From Epiperipatus broadwayi (Eukaryota > Onychophora > Udeonychophora > Euonychophora > Peripatidae), in the NCBI GenBank assembly GCA_028023455.1, contig JAQFVV010012394.1, forward strand, positions 29,095,010 to 29,159,009: DNA of 64,000 nt, in the 5' to 3' direction. Shown piece after piece: positions 23,860 through 35,927 of the stretch. Position 1 is the stretch's first letter, and each line of letters begins with the position of its first letter. A program made the position numbers and the translations under genes. Under the pieces are notes generated by a model. The model did not search any database, had not been told where the DNA came from, and was given only the letters and a program-made list of their open reading frames with translations.

Positions 23860-24900
23860 TGTATGTGGATCCACATGGCCCAGCTGTCGAGAAGTTAACC
23901 ATCATCCAATGATACTATCCCTGGGGCCACAAAGTGAAGACCCAAATGCTTCAGCTGAATAGGTGGCGAAATCCACCATTGTGTCAACCACCACAACAAG
24001 CAGTGAGGTCCAAGGCCCAAGTCTACATAGCAATAAACTCTCGACCCACAGCCGAGCCATGTCAAGACCATTCCAGATACCTCTGCCTCCCAATTAGCAG
24101 TTCAAATGGGCAGTAACCACAATCAGTCTACCTGCCCAAAATTGGAAGATCAACTTGGGAAAAAACTAAGAAGTAATAAGTAATGAGCCAGATCAACACT
24201 GCCCAAAAACAGTCTATCAGGGGGCACATCAGCCTACCAGAGTAGGAATAGCACTGGGACTTTGACTATGTAGCCTCCCAGCAGGTATTCCGGGCAGTGG
24301 CAAAATTTTCAACAGCCTGAACCATAAACCAGACACCTAACATCTGCCATCAGCCATCCCAAGGAAGAAAAAAGGAGTGCAGACCCATTCCCACAAAATA
24401 TTAGAATAAAACTCCATAAATGTTACAAAAATTGGTGGTGGCCCAAAGCATACCAACAACCATACAAATGCACTAAATTTAAAGCTAACAAATGAAACCT
24501 AATAATAGTGAGTGCACATCAACACTGACCTATCAAATAATCCATTAAGGGATGCAGTAGCCCTTCATGGTGACTTTCACCCTCCTGGTAGGTATTTCTG
24601 GACAAGACAATGATCTTCAACCCCCCTCAAATGAACCAAGCCCCACTTGAGGAAAAGGCATGCAAACTCACACCCACCAATACAACATTTAATTCATGTA
24701 GTCTTGAAATCAAGTTAGATTTACTTGCGCACCATGAGAACAAATCATTTGTCCATATCATCTTGCACACTGAGGTCAATGGAGCTGAACATCCACCCTT
24801 AATTATTATCAAACTCCTGTGTCTGCAAATGTTCACAGTAGCTGTTCAACCCGCCAACCAAAGTTCTTCAGGATTCACAGTGATTTTTATTTGTTGATAC
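23860..24900. other. GC-richer island with internal duplication, unidentified
   Basis: About 1 kb clearly richer in G+C than its surroundings. Two segments, about 24180-24330 and 24510-24660, share ATCAACACTG near their start and CTCCY(A/T)G...GGTATT further on, which suggests an imperfect ~330-bp duplication. Open frames on both strands (for example 24610-24897) have no recognised domain. It may be an old repeat of foreign composition or a non-coding element. I cannot assign a function. Confidence 0.4.
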
Positions 24901-24904
24901 TAAT

Positions 24905-25960
24905 TGGATCCTGCTTCTTTTGATTGAATTTTAGGTCTTGATTAGTAATCAATGATTCAAGTATAATCTAAAAGTTTGTTGTTAAACTTTGGAAAATTCT
25001 CAATAATTATTGCTTAAAAGAGTATGATTAATTTGCAGCTTCAATGCCTCTATTTAGGTCTAAAACATCATTTGTACTCATTTTTGTCTTTAGATCATTA
25101 TTTTTTTTAGTTCAGGAATCACTTCATTGTAATTCTGTGTTGATTTGAAAATTTTTTTAAAATTTTTTTTTGTGGCCCCAATCTATCGGAAGGAGGGTAA
25201 TAACTTCTGTTCTGATCATCAGAGAAACCTGATTTTTGTGCAGGGAGATAGCTTAGGTTATTTTCTATAATGTTCAATTCTAAAATTGAGATCAAATTAA
25301 CATTTAAAACTTGTTTAACACTGCTAAAATCTGATGCAAAGATAAAATTCCTAAAACCATCATTGTTAACATTTCCATGAGATTTGATGTCCAAATGAAT
25401 TTCTGTTTATTCTATCAATAAAATTAGGATTTCCAGTGTCTATTCTTTTTAGAATTATTTGTTTTTCATTTAAAATTATTTTTAAAAGGTTTATAATATT
25501 TTAATGATTCCAAAAATTAATTAAGCTAGCTTTTGTCTATTTCTAATGGCATCCATTTGCATAAAAGGGAATAATAGATAATTTCAATTATCATTGAATG
25601 AAAACTGTTCCAAAACTTCTTCTAAAGATGAAAAATCAATAAAACAGATATTCATTTACATTTTGGTAAACTTTTCTTCTATGAATTTGGTGAACAAAAC
25701 AGGAAGTCTGAAACAATGAAAACTGGAGTCCTAGGCTCTCTCTAGTGAACTCTGTTTATTTTATTTATTTGGTTAAAATATTGTAGCCAATTTTTAAGAT
25801 ACTGTTATAGAATGGATTTTACTCAAATTTTATACATTTGTTAGATATTGATGATAGTACAGTGTTTCAAGGACTTCCAGTCAGTTTCCCAGAGTAATAC
25901 TGTTGGTTGGCTCAATTTCAAACTGCATTGATATCAGTTTAGCATGTTCTCAGTGATGCA
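24905..25960. other. No recognisable gene; one 91-codon minus-strand frame
   Basis: The frame at 25119-25394 reads with ordinary amino-acid variety (for example LPAQKSGFSDDQNRSYYPP), unlike the surrounding AT-driven frames. It may be the relic of a coding sequence or transposon. I do not recognise a family. Confidence 0.3.
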
Positions 25961-26300
25961 CACTAGATGGCGATATATTGTTTAAAAATCAGGCATCTGT
26001 TAATTAAATGTAAATGCCTACAAGCAGAAAGGGTACAAATAATGAAGTTGTGGAAGAATAAATATAAACAAAGTGATTGTACAGAAAGTGGATTCTTGGT
26101 TTTTATGCTGGGTGTGGGAAAAGTTAAGGGGGGGTTTAGATATAAAGGCCATGGAGTTGGCAAAGATTATGTTGTAGAAATGGGATGGAACAGAATAGAG
26201 AAGGATATGGGAAAAACTTAGGGCAGGGAATGAAAAGGGAAGGTAAAGTGATTAACAGGTTTCTCTGGGCATAGTGGATGAGAGATTCTTGACTCCAAAA
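25960..26300 (+). pseudogene. LINE C-terminal fragment (zinc-finger tail), copy 1
   Basis: The frame holds IRHLLIKCKCLQAERVQIMK and LWKNKYKQS. This is closely similar to a minus-strand copy at 27.7-28.5 kb, which preserves more upstream sequence including a CKLC segment. C-x2-C ... H-x4-C at the C-terminus of a reverse transcriptase is typical of several non-RTE LINE clades. Both copies also share the 3' sequence ACAGGTTTCTCTGGGCATAG. Only the tail is present. Confidence 0.5.
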
Positions 26301-26309
26301 AAGGAGAAG

Positions 26310-27670
26310 TCATTTATGCATTGTATCACATTGCTTTCATTGAATTTCATGACTAATTCACTAAAAATCATTTACAGTTAATTAAAACTGAAAGGAAAAT
26401 AAATGAAAAGTGATATTTTAATTTCTCTTGTTTTTTGAACTAAAACTTGCTTTTTTTAAAATGGCATCTTCATAAACAAATAAAATTTGCAAACAATTTA
26501 GCATGCATGAATGTCATTTCAAATGTTAGAAGTACAATGCATTGTTTACACTCTCACTTATCAAATTTGGATATGAATAGTTAAGAAAAGTATCTTCCAA
26601 ATTATCTAAAGACTGAACATGATATATATAATATTTTATAAAAATCAAATTAATATTTACTAAGGAAATAAACCTAAAGCATGTGCGGTTGAAAATGCAA
26701 AGGTAGGGACCTCTTCAGGTCTTAACCACAAGCTTATGCCTTGGAAGAAAAGAGGGGAACCCCTTCTTTACTTCAACCTACTTTCTATATAAATAGGTGA
26801 AGCTGAAGCAGTTAGATCTGAGAGCGTGAAGCTATTTAATACTTCACTGATTAAGTCCACAATTCCTATTATACATTAGTACTCGTGAAATCTTTCGATT
26901 TACGAGTCAATGGAAAGATCTTATAGTTAGAAATCGAGTCGATGAAAATATCTTATAGTTAGAAATCTATTACGATAATTTAAAGTTGTAATTATAAATT
27001 TATTTAAACGCACATTGATTACCGTAAGTAATATTTACTAAGGCATTAATTCAATCACTATTTTTAAAAATTAATGAGATGCCCTATGTTTTTTTTTACT
27101 CTAAGTGAAGAAAAAAAAATTTTTTTTTGGTTTCTAGTGTATTACTCATCATATTAAATAAAAATATTGGGTTTTTTTCAAAAATATTATATATATTTAT
27201 TGTTAATGGTTAAATTTTAAATAATTAAAAACTAATTAGATAAATCTAATTGATTAATAGATTGCGCTATTGCAGATAGGTGGCTCTTGTTAATTTGAAT
27301 ATTGCTATTTCAAAACTGTTATTATTGAGACAAAAATGGAATGCATTACATTGATTGATTTTTTTAATTGCTATCACATAAATTTTTTTTATTGATGTAA
27401 ATATAAATATATTCTGAATTTTAAAGTGTAATATTCTTGTTAATATAATAAATTTATACAGAATACAAAAAATATTTCAATATATTCAAGCTATTGATAG
27501 TCAAATTAATTTATAATAAAGAGAATACAAATATCAATATATAACAATGATTATAAATATATATATATATTTTTATAATTTTACAGAAAAGCTTTTTAGC
27601 ACATAATTTATGCTTTTTTCACTATTAAATGAGATCTGTTTTAACTTGTGATGAGATATGATATGATGTG
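26310..27670. other. AT-rich DNA without recognisable gene
   Basis: A short imperfect tandem (CTTATAGTTAGAAATC twice, about 26918-26973) is the only structure noticed. There is no protein similarity. Confidence 0.5.
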
Positions 27671-27679
27671 TTGTGACTT

Positions 27680-28490
27680 CTCCTTATACAAAGTCAGGAA
27701 TCTTTCAGCAACTATGCCCAGAGAAACCTGTTAGCCATTTTGAACCTCTTTCTATTCCCTATCCCAAGTTTTTCTATATTCTTTTCTACTCTGCTCCATC
27801 CCATTTCCACAACATAATGCCTTTAGATCTAAAACCCCCTTTTCTTTTCCCAAACCCAGCATAAAAACCAATAAGCCACTTTTTGTATAATTACTTTGTT
27901 CATATTTATTCTTCCACAACTTCATTATTTGTATCCTTTCTGCTTTCAGGCATTTACACTCAATTAATAGATGCTTAATATTTTTATACATTCCTTACAC
28001 AGCTTGCATCCTAAATCATCCACATTTTTCCATTTATGTGTATATTCTCTTGTTGCTAAAGATCCCATTCAAGCCTTAAACAGTAAACTACTTTCCTTGC
28101 TATTATCATAAATTAACTCACACCCAATATTCTGTTTATTTTTATAAATATTTAAACTCTTTTTACTTTCCATACTAGCTCTTCATCTCTCCAACTCCCT
28201 ATTCTTTATTAATGCATCTATTCTTCTATCCCATTCCTTAACAATAAAACATTCAACAATTCTCCTAACATAATCATCCCACTTTTTGTATAAGTATACT
28301 GACATAAATTCTTTATCTAAATCTTCTGCACAACACATTACCTTTCACACCCATCTTGTTGCCTTCCCTTTTTTCATAACCCAAGTAAATACTATTTTGG
28401 CTATTCTTTTATTATCATAAATTGTAATCTATTGAAAATTTTCATTTTGCTTTTTGCATCTCTCATATAAAAAACTTGACCATTCCATTT
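27680..28490 (-). pseudogene. LINE C-terminal fragment (zinc-finger tail), copy 2
   Basis: Minus-strand translation with a few frameshifts gives GSLATREYTHKWKNVDDLG, then CKLCKEC, a frameshift, then NIKHLLIECKCLKAERIQ and MKLWKNKYEQS. This C-x2-C/H-x4-C layout is like the zinc-binding tail after the RT domain of non-RTE LINEs. The 3' end shares CAACTATGCCCAGAGAAACC with the copy at 26.25 kb. Upstream coding sequence continues, badly decayed, to about 28.49 kb. Confidence 0.5.
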
Positions 28491-28499
28491 CTCCCTGAA

Positions 28500-29075
28500 T
28501 TGCCTGCATCAATATATTATTAGTGAAAACAGATAATGTTTAACAGTGAAAGGGTATAAAATTATGTACTGAAAAAACCTTCATGTTGTGCCAACCAAAA
28601 TTTGGTGTTAGTAAGTGGTAAAATGTTTAGTATAAAATTTTTTAATTATTATTTTTAGTTAGTTTTAGTAGGTAATGTATTAACTTAAGAGCATTAAAAT
28701 AGGTTGTTATGACAACAAAATATTCAACCAAAAATGTGTTATTATTATTGCAACATAAAATTATAAATTAAATTTATTTATTTAAAATGCATATGTAAAT
28801 AATAAAGTTTATACACTTGATAAAATTATTTTTTCTTTATTCTATATTTTATTTATTGCATTCATAATAGGTTATAAACAATACACACAGATATTTAATG
28901 TCTTCGGTATGTCTGTTGTCATGGTTATATAATGTGTAATATTCTATTGAAATACCATATATAAAGTATATATTTCCAATGATGTATTGTGAGAAGGTAT
29001 AAATTGTTTAGTTTGTATTGAGTTCAAAGAGTATTATTTGTGTTTTAAAGTATGAATATTATTTGTGATATGTAA
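28500..29075. other. AT-rich DNA without recognisable gene
   Basis: Nothing identifiable on either strand. Confidence 0.5.
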
Positions 29076-29077
29076 TC

Positions 29078-29390
<313 letters not shown>

Positions 29391-29399
29391 AATTTTAAG

Positions 29400-31260
29400 C
29401 ATGGAACACAGGGTAATTTTGGCATTAGAATGAATAAAGAGCATTACCATAGTTTTGATGACATCAATTGTAAGAGATTATAAATAAGACTGAATGATTT
29501 GATTTCGAGCTCTGACATGAAAGTATTTGCTTGATAACCACAAAAGGGATTATATTTTTCAAGAAACTGGACAAGATTATTAAAATCCTGTTAAAAGAAA
29601 GAAAAAGTAATTTATAGCATTCAAATTTGGCTTGATATTTTCCTACCGAAAATGATTATCACGTGTGAATAAAACATTTTTATAATGAAATATAGAAGCT
29701 AACAATGATACTGCTGATGTAAGAATTGTTCCCATCTGCAGATATAATTTTATATCGCCCGAGAAGTACTTTCACACAGCATTTAAACCAGTTTATTTCT
29801 ACATCGTATTGTCATAAATGGATCCGGATAACTGTTTAATCAGGATGCCGTTATGATGATAGGATACCAAGTATTTGCTAAACAAGAAATAAAAGTCAAT
29901 ACTTTGAGAATATTGGAATTTAATAAATATGCATTACTTTGAATAACCGTTTATGATACTTTTACTTTGTTTTGATTATAAAATGACATTAAAATACAGT
30001 TTATGGGACAGACATTGGAATTATTGCATTTCTTTGGAGTGCTTATAGAAGAATGGTGATCAGGTCGTATGTTAAGATGTACTTTACTTATGTGTTTATT
30101 GGTATAATATTTATAAATATTATCGATTATTACATCTGAAGTTAGTTAATTATTTTATATATCTGAAAATAAAAGAAAGTTAGTTTAAATGTACATTTAT
30201 ATTCTAAATTTTAATAGTTAAAACATCAATTTAGAATATTATATGTTTATTCATTGGTTACAAATTACTTTCGGATATATCAGTTATAAGTATTGAAAAT
30301 CCAAAAGAACTGTATTGTCACAATTTCTCATTAATGAATAAACAAATTTATAATTATTATATTTTATATTAATCAATCAATTATTATGAAGATTATAGAA
30401 GTGACATTAACTTTCAAAGTGTATGTGTGCTGCAACATTTTTGTTTCACATAAATTTTATATATCATATCTTAAATATTATATAGATGAATTTTTGATGT
30501 ATAAATACCTACTTTATTAATATTAATTTATGCGGAAAATATCTTTCAGCATATTTAATTAGAGTGTATGTCACAAACATTTATTGTCTATTTGTCACTA
30601 TTTTTTGTTATATACTTATTGTTAATAAATCCTAAATTCATTTAAACAAATAAACTTGCTTTGGTTGTCACTCAATTAATAATGCAAACCTATTGGCTAA
30701 TTAAATTTTGATAAATAGTGGTCATGTATTGAATTACATCATATAGTTTATAATAGAGAATCATAAAATAGTCTAGGAGTTAAACGATTGGATTCCTAAG
30801 CGTATATATTATTTTCTTCATAGTAAATCCAGTATATTATCATTTGAGCTAGGTATACATTTTTATGTAATGATTAATTATTTTGGTATTGATTGATATT
30901 TAATGATTAATTAGAAAATCATCATAATTATTTTATCAGTTATATGCAAATTATTTTAAATAAAAAGCTTATATCTGGGTTGGTTCAATAGTTTATAAAG
31001 TATAAATATATTAATTATTTAGGGTAAACAAAGGTGATTATAATTGGATACTTGCATATCCTTTTTAAATTATTATTTATTGGATGTATATAACTTGGTA
31101 TTTAGTTAGTAAAATATTAAGCTTATGATATTATTAAATTGGTAATCTCATATATTGAAATAAGTATTTGAATTCCATTAGATAGAATGATATTTTTTGT
31201 TTAGATTTAAAGCTAATCAGTACAGATTAGAGACTTAATTTAAATATTAAACTTTTAATG
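29400..31260. other. AT-rich DNA without recognisable gene
   Basis: No recognisable coding sequence or strong repeat in this stretch. Confidence 0.5.
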
Positions 31261-31373
31261 TTAAACAGAGAAAAACTCTCCATACAGTATTGCCACCTGT
31301 GCTAAACAGAGTAATCAATGGATGCCAGAAGGCTTGTGCATAAAATCCCCATCTAATGCCTACTCATCCAATA

Positions 31374-31416
31374 TCCCCAGACTAGTTTCTGGCTTATTGG
31401 CCTTTGTCAGTGAGGA
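31374..31416 (-). ncRNA. Degenerate hammerhead, family B
   Basis: On the minus strand the core reads CTGACAA, so G8 is lost, while ACTAGT, the cleavage C and helix I (TCCTCA/TGGGGA) are kept. Helix II has a six-base loop. Predicted inactive. Confidence 0.65.
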
Positions 31417-31839
31417 GCTTTGGATCCGAGAGCACTGCATCTAGATCTTAGGATCTAATGCAACCCTCTAGCAACCACCTTTTATCTCTACTTAACTACA
31501 AAACTATGAGAATGAAATTGAAAACACAAAAAATATTTTCAATCTAAGCTCAATAGCTTATATAGTCATATGGGTCTGAACTCAGTTCAGCACCCATACA
31601 TTTTGGTGTCTTTGGCTCTTTTACAACCATAGCCACCACTATCCTATTAGGCAGGATTGGTGTTAAACCATTAAGCATCACATGATCACATTTCCTATAC
31701 TAGCACATTAGTTATTGATAAACAGAGCAAAACTCTCCATACAGTATTGCCACCTGTGCTAAACAGAGTAATCAATGGATGCCAGAAGGCTTGTGCATTA
31801 GATCCTAAGATCTAGATGCACTGCTCTCAGATCCAAAGC

Positions 31840-31881
31840 TCCTCACTGACGAAGGCCACAAGCCAAAAACTAGTCTGGGGA
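31840..31881 (+). ncRNA. Degenerate hammerhead, family B
   Basis: Core CTGACGA (31846-31852), helices I-III and the cleavage C are intact, but the second core strand is AAA instead of GAA (G12 changed to A at 31866). Predicted inactive. The C in the variable seventh core position, where copy 1 has T, is a tolerated difference. Confidence 0.65.
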
Positions 31882-32429
31882 TATTGGATGAGTAGGCATT
31901 AGATGGGGATTTTATGCACAAGCCTTCTGGCATCCATTGATTACTCTGTTTAGCACAGGTGGCAATACTGTATGGAGAGTTTTGCTCTGTTTATCAACAA
32001 TTAATGTGCTAGTATAGGAAAAGTGATCATGTGATGCTTTTAATGTTATCATTTGATTATAATAGAGTATTAAAAATGCTATACATATGAGGATAATTAT
32101 AATTTAGAGTTTAATAACTTGACTTTACGGATTTGAAAGATAATTCATTGAGATTTGTTAATTGTATTTGTATAAGTGTCATATGAGAATCTTTCCTTTA
32201 TTTCACGTTGTCATGATTGGATATTGTAAATTGTAAGGTTATTTCAAATATTGACTTTAATTTTATATTATTATGTTAGCTAAGTGATGAGGCATGTTCC
32301 ATGAATCGATTTTATGTACTGTATTTTATTATAGTTTTATATTGTAAGTATTTTATTCCATTATAATTTGATGTTGTAAATTTATAAAATTTTAAAAGAG
32401 AATTTTTTTAGCTCATTCAGCCCTAATAA

Positions 32430-32530
32430 AAAGGGATTCCACCTTTATTGTTAAAAGAGGTTGCCTTGACAACAATTTAAAATTGTTGATTGTACTGATA
32501 TTGGGATTGTCTATGTGTTGACTGGCTTTT
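32430..32530 (+). repeat. Dispersed repeat D, next to (TA)n and family C
   Basis: Opposite-strand copy of the repeat at 19.9 kb, containing GAGGTTGCCTTGACAACAAT. A (TA)n tract follows (32538-32562) and then a family-C copy. See also 42.4 and 49.9 kb. Confidence 0.55.
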
Positions 32531-32577
32531 AATGATATGATATATATATATATATATATATAATAAATCATGTAATA

Positions 32578-32935
32578 TATAGGTATATGAGCACAGACTT
32601 TCACATGATCCACCACTCTCCACACTATCTCATAACACTGATACACTTGAACACATATATGTTGAAAAGATAAATAATCACCAATATGCGTATTTCATGC
32701 TAAACCAGCAATCATCAGTTGGTCCAGATTACCATCTCTACACATATATACGTGCTCAGGTATATATTAAGATAGCCAATACTCATATTTTAATGGACAT
32801 GCTTTAATTCATTCTACACCACAACTCTGTAACCGTCCATCCAATTGAAAATCTGATGATGGAATGCTCAAAGGCCACCATGAGGCTGAGATTCTTGTCA
32901 CACACATGTTGACCTAAGGTCAATCTAATAAATCA
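32578..32935 (-). mobile_element. Hammerhead-bearing repeat, family C, copy 2
   Basis: Minus-strand copy with the ribozyme at 32680-32723, the ATATTAAGATAGC segment and the CAATTGAAAATCTGATGATG segment in the order seen in other copies. It is preceded by (TA)n. No coding capacity. Confidence 0.7.
32680..32723 (-). ncRNA. Hammerhead ribozyme, family C
   Basis: On the minus strand, helix I ACCAA/TTGGT, core CTGATGA, helix II TGCT/AGCA with loop GGTTT (and a T/T mismatch at the base), then GAA and an imperfect helix III (ATACGCAT), followed by A at the predicted cleavage position. All catalytic core bases are present. Helix III is weak. Confidence 0.6.
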
Positions 32936-33198
32936 TGTAGTAAATTAATAAACGTTTGACAATTTTAAAACAGAAAAGGTTTTCATTGTTTTAAATATAT
33001 TTATTCAGCTTAGTGCTTTTAATACTCTTAATATCATAGTCATAGCTTTGTACAATTAATTTCATTAAAAGCTCATCCTATATATATATATATATGATCA
33101 ATAGATGGCGTCTTTATCAAAACCGCCGAAACAAGTGTAAAATATTTTTACATAAACGCAAAAGGAGTCAGAATTAACTACCTCTTTCATTTTGCTCA

Positions 33199-33245
33199 CC
33201 TCCAGATCAGCTGATTTCAAGCTGGTTTGCTTTCGTCAGTGGAAG
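33199..33245 (-). ncRNA. Hammerhead ribozyme, type I, family A, monomer 1
   Basis: On the minus strand: helix I CTTCCA/TGGAGG (six pairs, one wobble); core CTGACGA; helix II AAGC/GCTT with loop AAACCA; second strand GAA; helix III ATCAG/CTGAT as a loopless palindrome; then C at 33205 as the predicted cleavage site. Every conserved position of the hammerhead consensus is met. The loopless helix III means that cleavage probably needs two molecules pairing, or tandem units. Confidence 0.87.
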
Positions 33246-33615
33246 GATAGAGCTATAGAAACTAGGTCTAAAGACTGACTCTCAAGTGTTTATGCAAAAC
33301 GTTTCTATCAGTTTGCAAGCGTGAATTTTTCAGACCGGTAAAGTCTTCAAACTCAGCCTAGCAAGCTAGATATCTATATGGGTCTGATCTCAGTTCAGTT
33401 TCACCACATAGTCAAAGTCTCTGCAATATATATCATTGCAAGAAAACTTTAAAGGTACATTTATGAAAAATAAAAACAAGTTAGTCACGTAACCTGCTAT
33501 CACTTGTTATTTATGATCAATAGATGGCGTCTTTACAAACCGTCGAAACAAGTGTAAAATATTTTTACATAAACGCAAAAGGAGTCAGAATTAACTACTC
33601 TTTCATTTTTGCTCA

Positions 33616-33660
33616 CCTCCAGATCAACTGATTTCAGCTGGTTTGCTTCATCAGTGGAAG
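33616..33660 (-). ncRNA. Hammerhead ribozyme, type I, family A, monomer 2
   Basis: Same fold as monomer 1, but helix II is one pair shorter on both strands (AGC/GCT instead of AAGC/GCTT). The variable core position is T (CTGATGA) and helix III has one G-T wobble (ATCAG/TTGAT). The paired loss in helix II keeps the fold. Cleavage is predicted after the C at 33622. Confidence 0.83.
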
Positions 33661-34173
33661 GATAGAGCTATAGAAACTAGGTCTAAAGACTGACTCTCAA
33701 GCGTTTATGCAAAACGTTTATATCAGTTTGCAAGCGTGAATTTTTCAGACCGGTAAAGTCTTCAAACTCAGCCTAGCAAGCTAGATATCTATATGGGTCT
33801 GATCTCAGTTCAGTTTCACCACATAGTCAAAGTCTCTGCAATATATATCATTGCAAGAAAACTTTAAAGGTACATTTATGAAAAATAAAAACAAGTTAGT
33901 CACGTAACCTGCTATCACTTGTTATTTATGATCAATAACTTGTTTTTATTTTTCATAAATTTACCTTTAAAGTTTTCTTGCAATGATATATATTGCAGAG
34001 ACTTTGACTATGTGGTGAAACTGAACTGAGATCAGACCCATATAGATATCTAGCTTGCTAGGCTGAGTTTGAAGACTTTACCGGTCTGAAAAATTCACGC
34101 TTGCAAACTGATATAAACGTTTTGCATAAACGCTTGAGAGTCAGTCTTTAGACCTAGTTTCTATAGCTCTATC

Positions 34174-34220
34174 CTTCCACTGACGAAAGCAAACCAGCTT
34201 GAAATCAGCTGATCTGGAGG
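34174..34220 (+). ncRNA. Hammerhead ribozyme, type I, family A, inverted monomer
   Basis: Plus-strand ribozyme identical in sequence to that of monomer 1. Core CTGACGA at 34180-34186, helix II 34187-34190 with 34197-34200, GAA 34201-34203, helix III 34204-34213, cleavage predicted after C34214, helix I 34174-34179 with 34215-34220. Confidence 0.87.
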
Positions 34221-34394
34221 TGAGCAAAATGAAAGAGGTAGTTAATTCTGACTCCTTTTGCGTTTATGTAAAAATATTTTACACTTGTTTCGGCGGTTTT
34301 GGTAAAGACGCCATCTATTGATCATAAATAACAAGTGATAGCAGGTTACGTGACTAACTTAGTTTTTATTTTTCATATATATATATATTTACTG

Positions 34395-35925
34395 TTTATG
34401 AGATTTGCATATATTCAAATCTATCTAAAAGATGCTACAGATGCCATTTTCTTGGACAGAGGTATTATTTAATGCATGCTTGTCTTTAGGTATAGTCCAT
34501 GTCTCTTTCATCTTTCTCTTTCTGTCATCTCTCTCAGAGCATATAACATCTGACTTAGAGAGATCGAATTCATGACCTTACAGTAGCATGTGCTCCAAAA
34601 ATATCAATGAATATTCACTGCTTCTTTTTGCCCAGTTATATAAGTAATTGTGTTGGGCCAGACTTGGGGAGAGGTTATCTCTAGTTGATCCATAGTAAGC
34701 ATTTGAGCAATTTATATCTTTTCATGCTATTGCTACTTGATGTGAAGCCTCTCTAGTCACCTTATCTTTTAACAACTTATTTAAAAAAAGGACGGGACCA
34801 AAAACTTACATTATATTTATAAGCTTATGTCTTTCTTAATTTCTATGCAATTTTTTACACATAAGGGAGAGTAGTCTATTTTCCCTCCAAGGTGAAGAGA
34901 TGTACCAGGTTCCTAACCTTGCTATAGAATTTTTCTATTGTATTGTTTAGTTTTTTGAAGTTCTACCATGTATTTATTAGAATATTTCATGTATTATTTC
35001 TCTGATTTGCTAAGAATTTGCATAATTTTAAGTTTCTGTGGAGAAACCTTTCAGCCATGCATATTTATGGAACACTGGGGTTAATGATTCCTCTCATATT
35101 TATAGGCTTTAATTCCATCTTGTAGTTCAAGATATTGTTTAACATTTGAAAGGGTTAAATTAAAGAATACCTATATTTAATTATTTTTCTCAATAACACA
35201 CATTCCTAGTAATGCATAATTTATTAAATATAAAAATAATAAAGTATCATCCATTAATATACAGATATATAATTGAATATCCCCCATGCTTTAATAAATA
35301 TTGAAAACTAAGACATACTATGGTATAATAAATATTTAAACATAGTCTCTAACCAGTATAAGACAATAATTAATTAATAAGAAAAGAGCAGCCATCTTTT
35401 CTTGTGCTTCATTTATTAATATAGAGATTTTCCTGAAACACTTTGGTTAGAAAAAAATGAAGATTTAAATAAATCACGCAATGTATTTAATTATGTTTCA
35501 ATATGATTTCTCAGTAGTTGACATACTGAGAGTTTGTTCTTTTCTTACTAATTATTGTCTTATGCTAGAAAGTATTTTAAAATATTTACTGCGCAGTAAA
35601 TAATATTAAATTTTTACATATTTATTTACTATTGTCAAACTTACTCCACTCAAAACTTTGACACCATATACCTCAGATAAATACAATAATGATTATTACT
35701 AATCATTTTCTAAACTAGAGATTACCTCTAGCACAGATATAAACTTTAAATTTCAGTTAAAGATTAATATATATGATTTTTTAATTTTAAACATACACAC
35801 ACACATGGAATTATTCACATTTCTCTTTGCCATGTGTAATATCTTTATAGATATATTAAACAATCTCCATATTTCCCCATTCTTTTTAAATTCATATAAA
35901 TAAAGATACAATAAAAGACAAATGA
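34395..35925. other. AT-rich DNA without recognisable gene
   Basis: No coding family recognised. Weak suggestions of an old retroelement around 34.5-34.7 kb on the minus strand were too poor to call. Confidence 0.4.
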
Positions 35926-35927
35926 CT

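Larger units (their letters stand above)
31262..32045. mobile_element. Family B hammerhead repeat: tandem plus inverted copy
   Basis: A minus-oriented monomer starts at 31264. The same ~75-bp segment begins again at about 31722 (period ~458 bp), so there is more than one unit in tandem. At about 31800 the orientation flips and a plus-oriented partial unit runs to about 32045. Both ribozyme sites are mutated (31374-31416 minus; 31840-31881 plus). The minus unit contains the conserved ATATGGGTCTGAACTCAGTT segment at 31568-31590. Confidence 0.75.
33080..34390. mobile_element. Family A hammerhead array: two direct and one inverted ~419-bp monomers
   Basis: Monomer 1 starts at 33096 and monomer 2 at 33515 (period 419 bp, GATCAATAGATGGCGTCTTT at each start). 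Both have their ribozyme on the minus strand. Near 33930 the sequence flips, and a third monomer in opposite orientation runs to about 34375, slightly more than one unit. (TA)n flanks both outer ends (33079-33095, 34376-34390). Monomers are nearly identical and have no ORF. Tandem monomers with one hammerhead each are the hallmark of animal retrozymes, thought to pass through a circular RNA. The inverted third copy is unusual. Confidence 0.85.

Noticed and set aside
33080-34390. CRISPR-like array
   Set aside because: Repeat units are ~419 bp with no short repeat-spacer periodicity, one unit is inverted, and the context is eukaryotic.
34500-34720. Possible retroelement coding relic on the minus strand
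   Set aside because: Only short suggestive peptides; no motif order that identifies a family.
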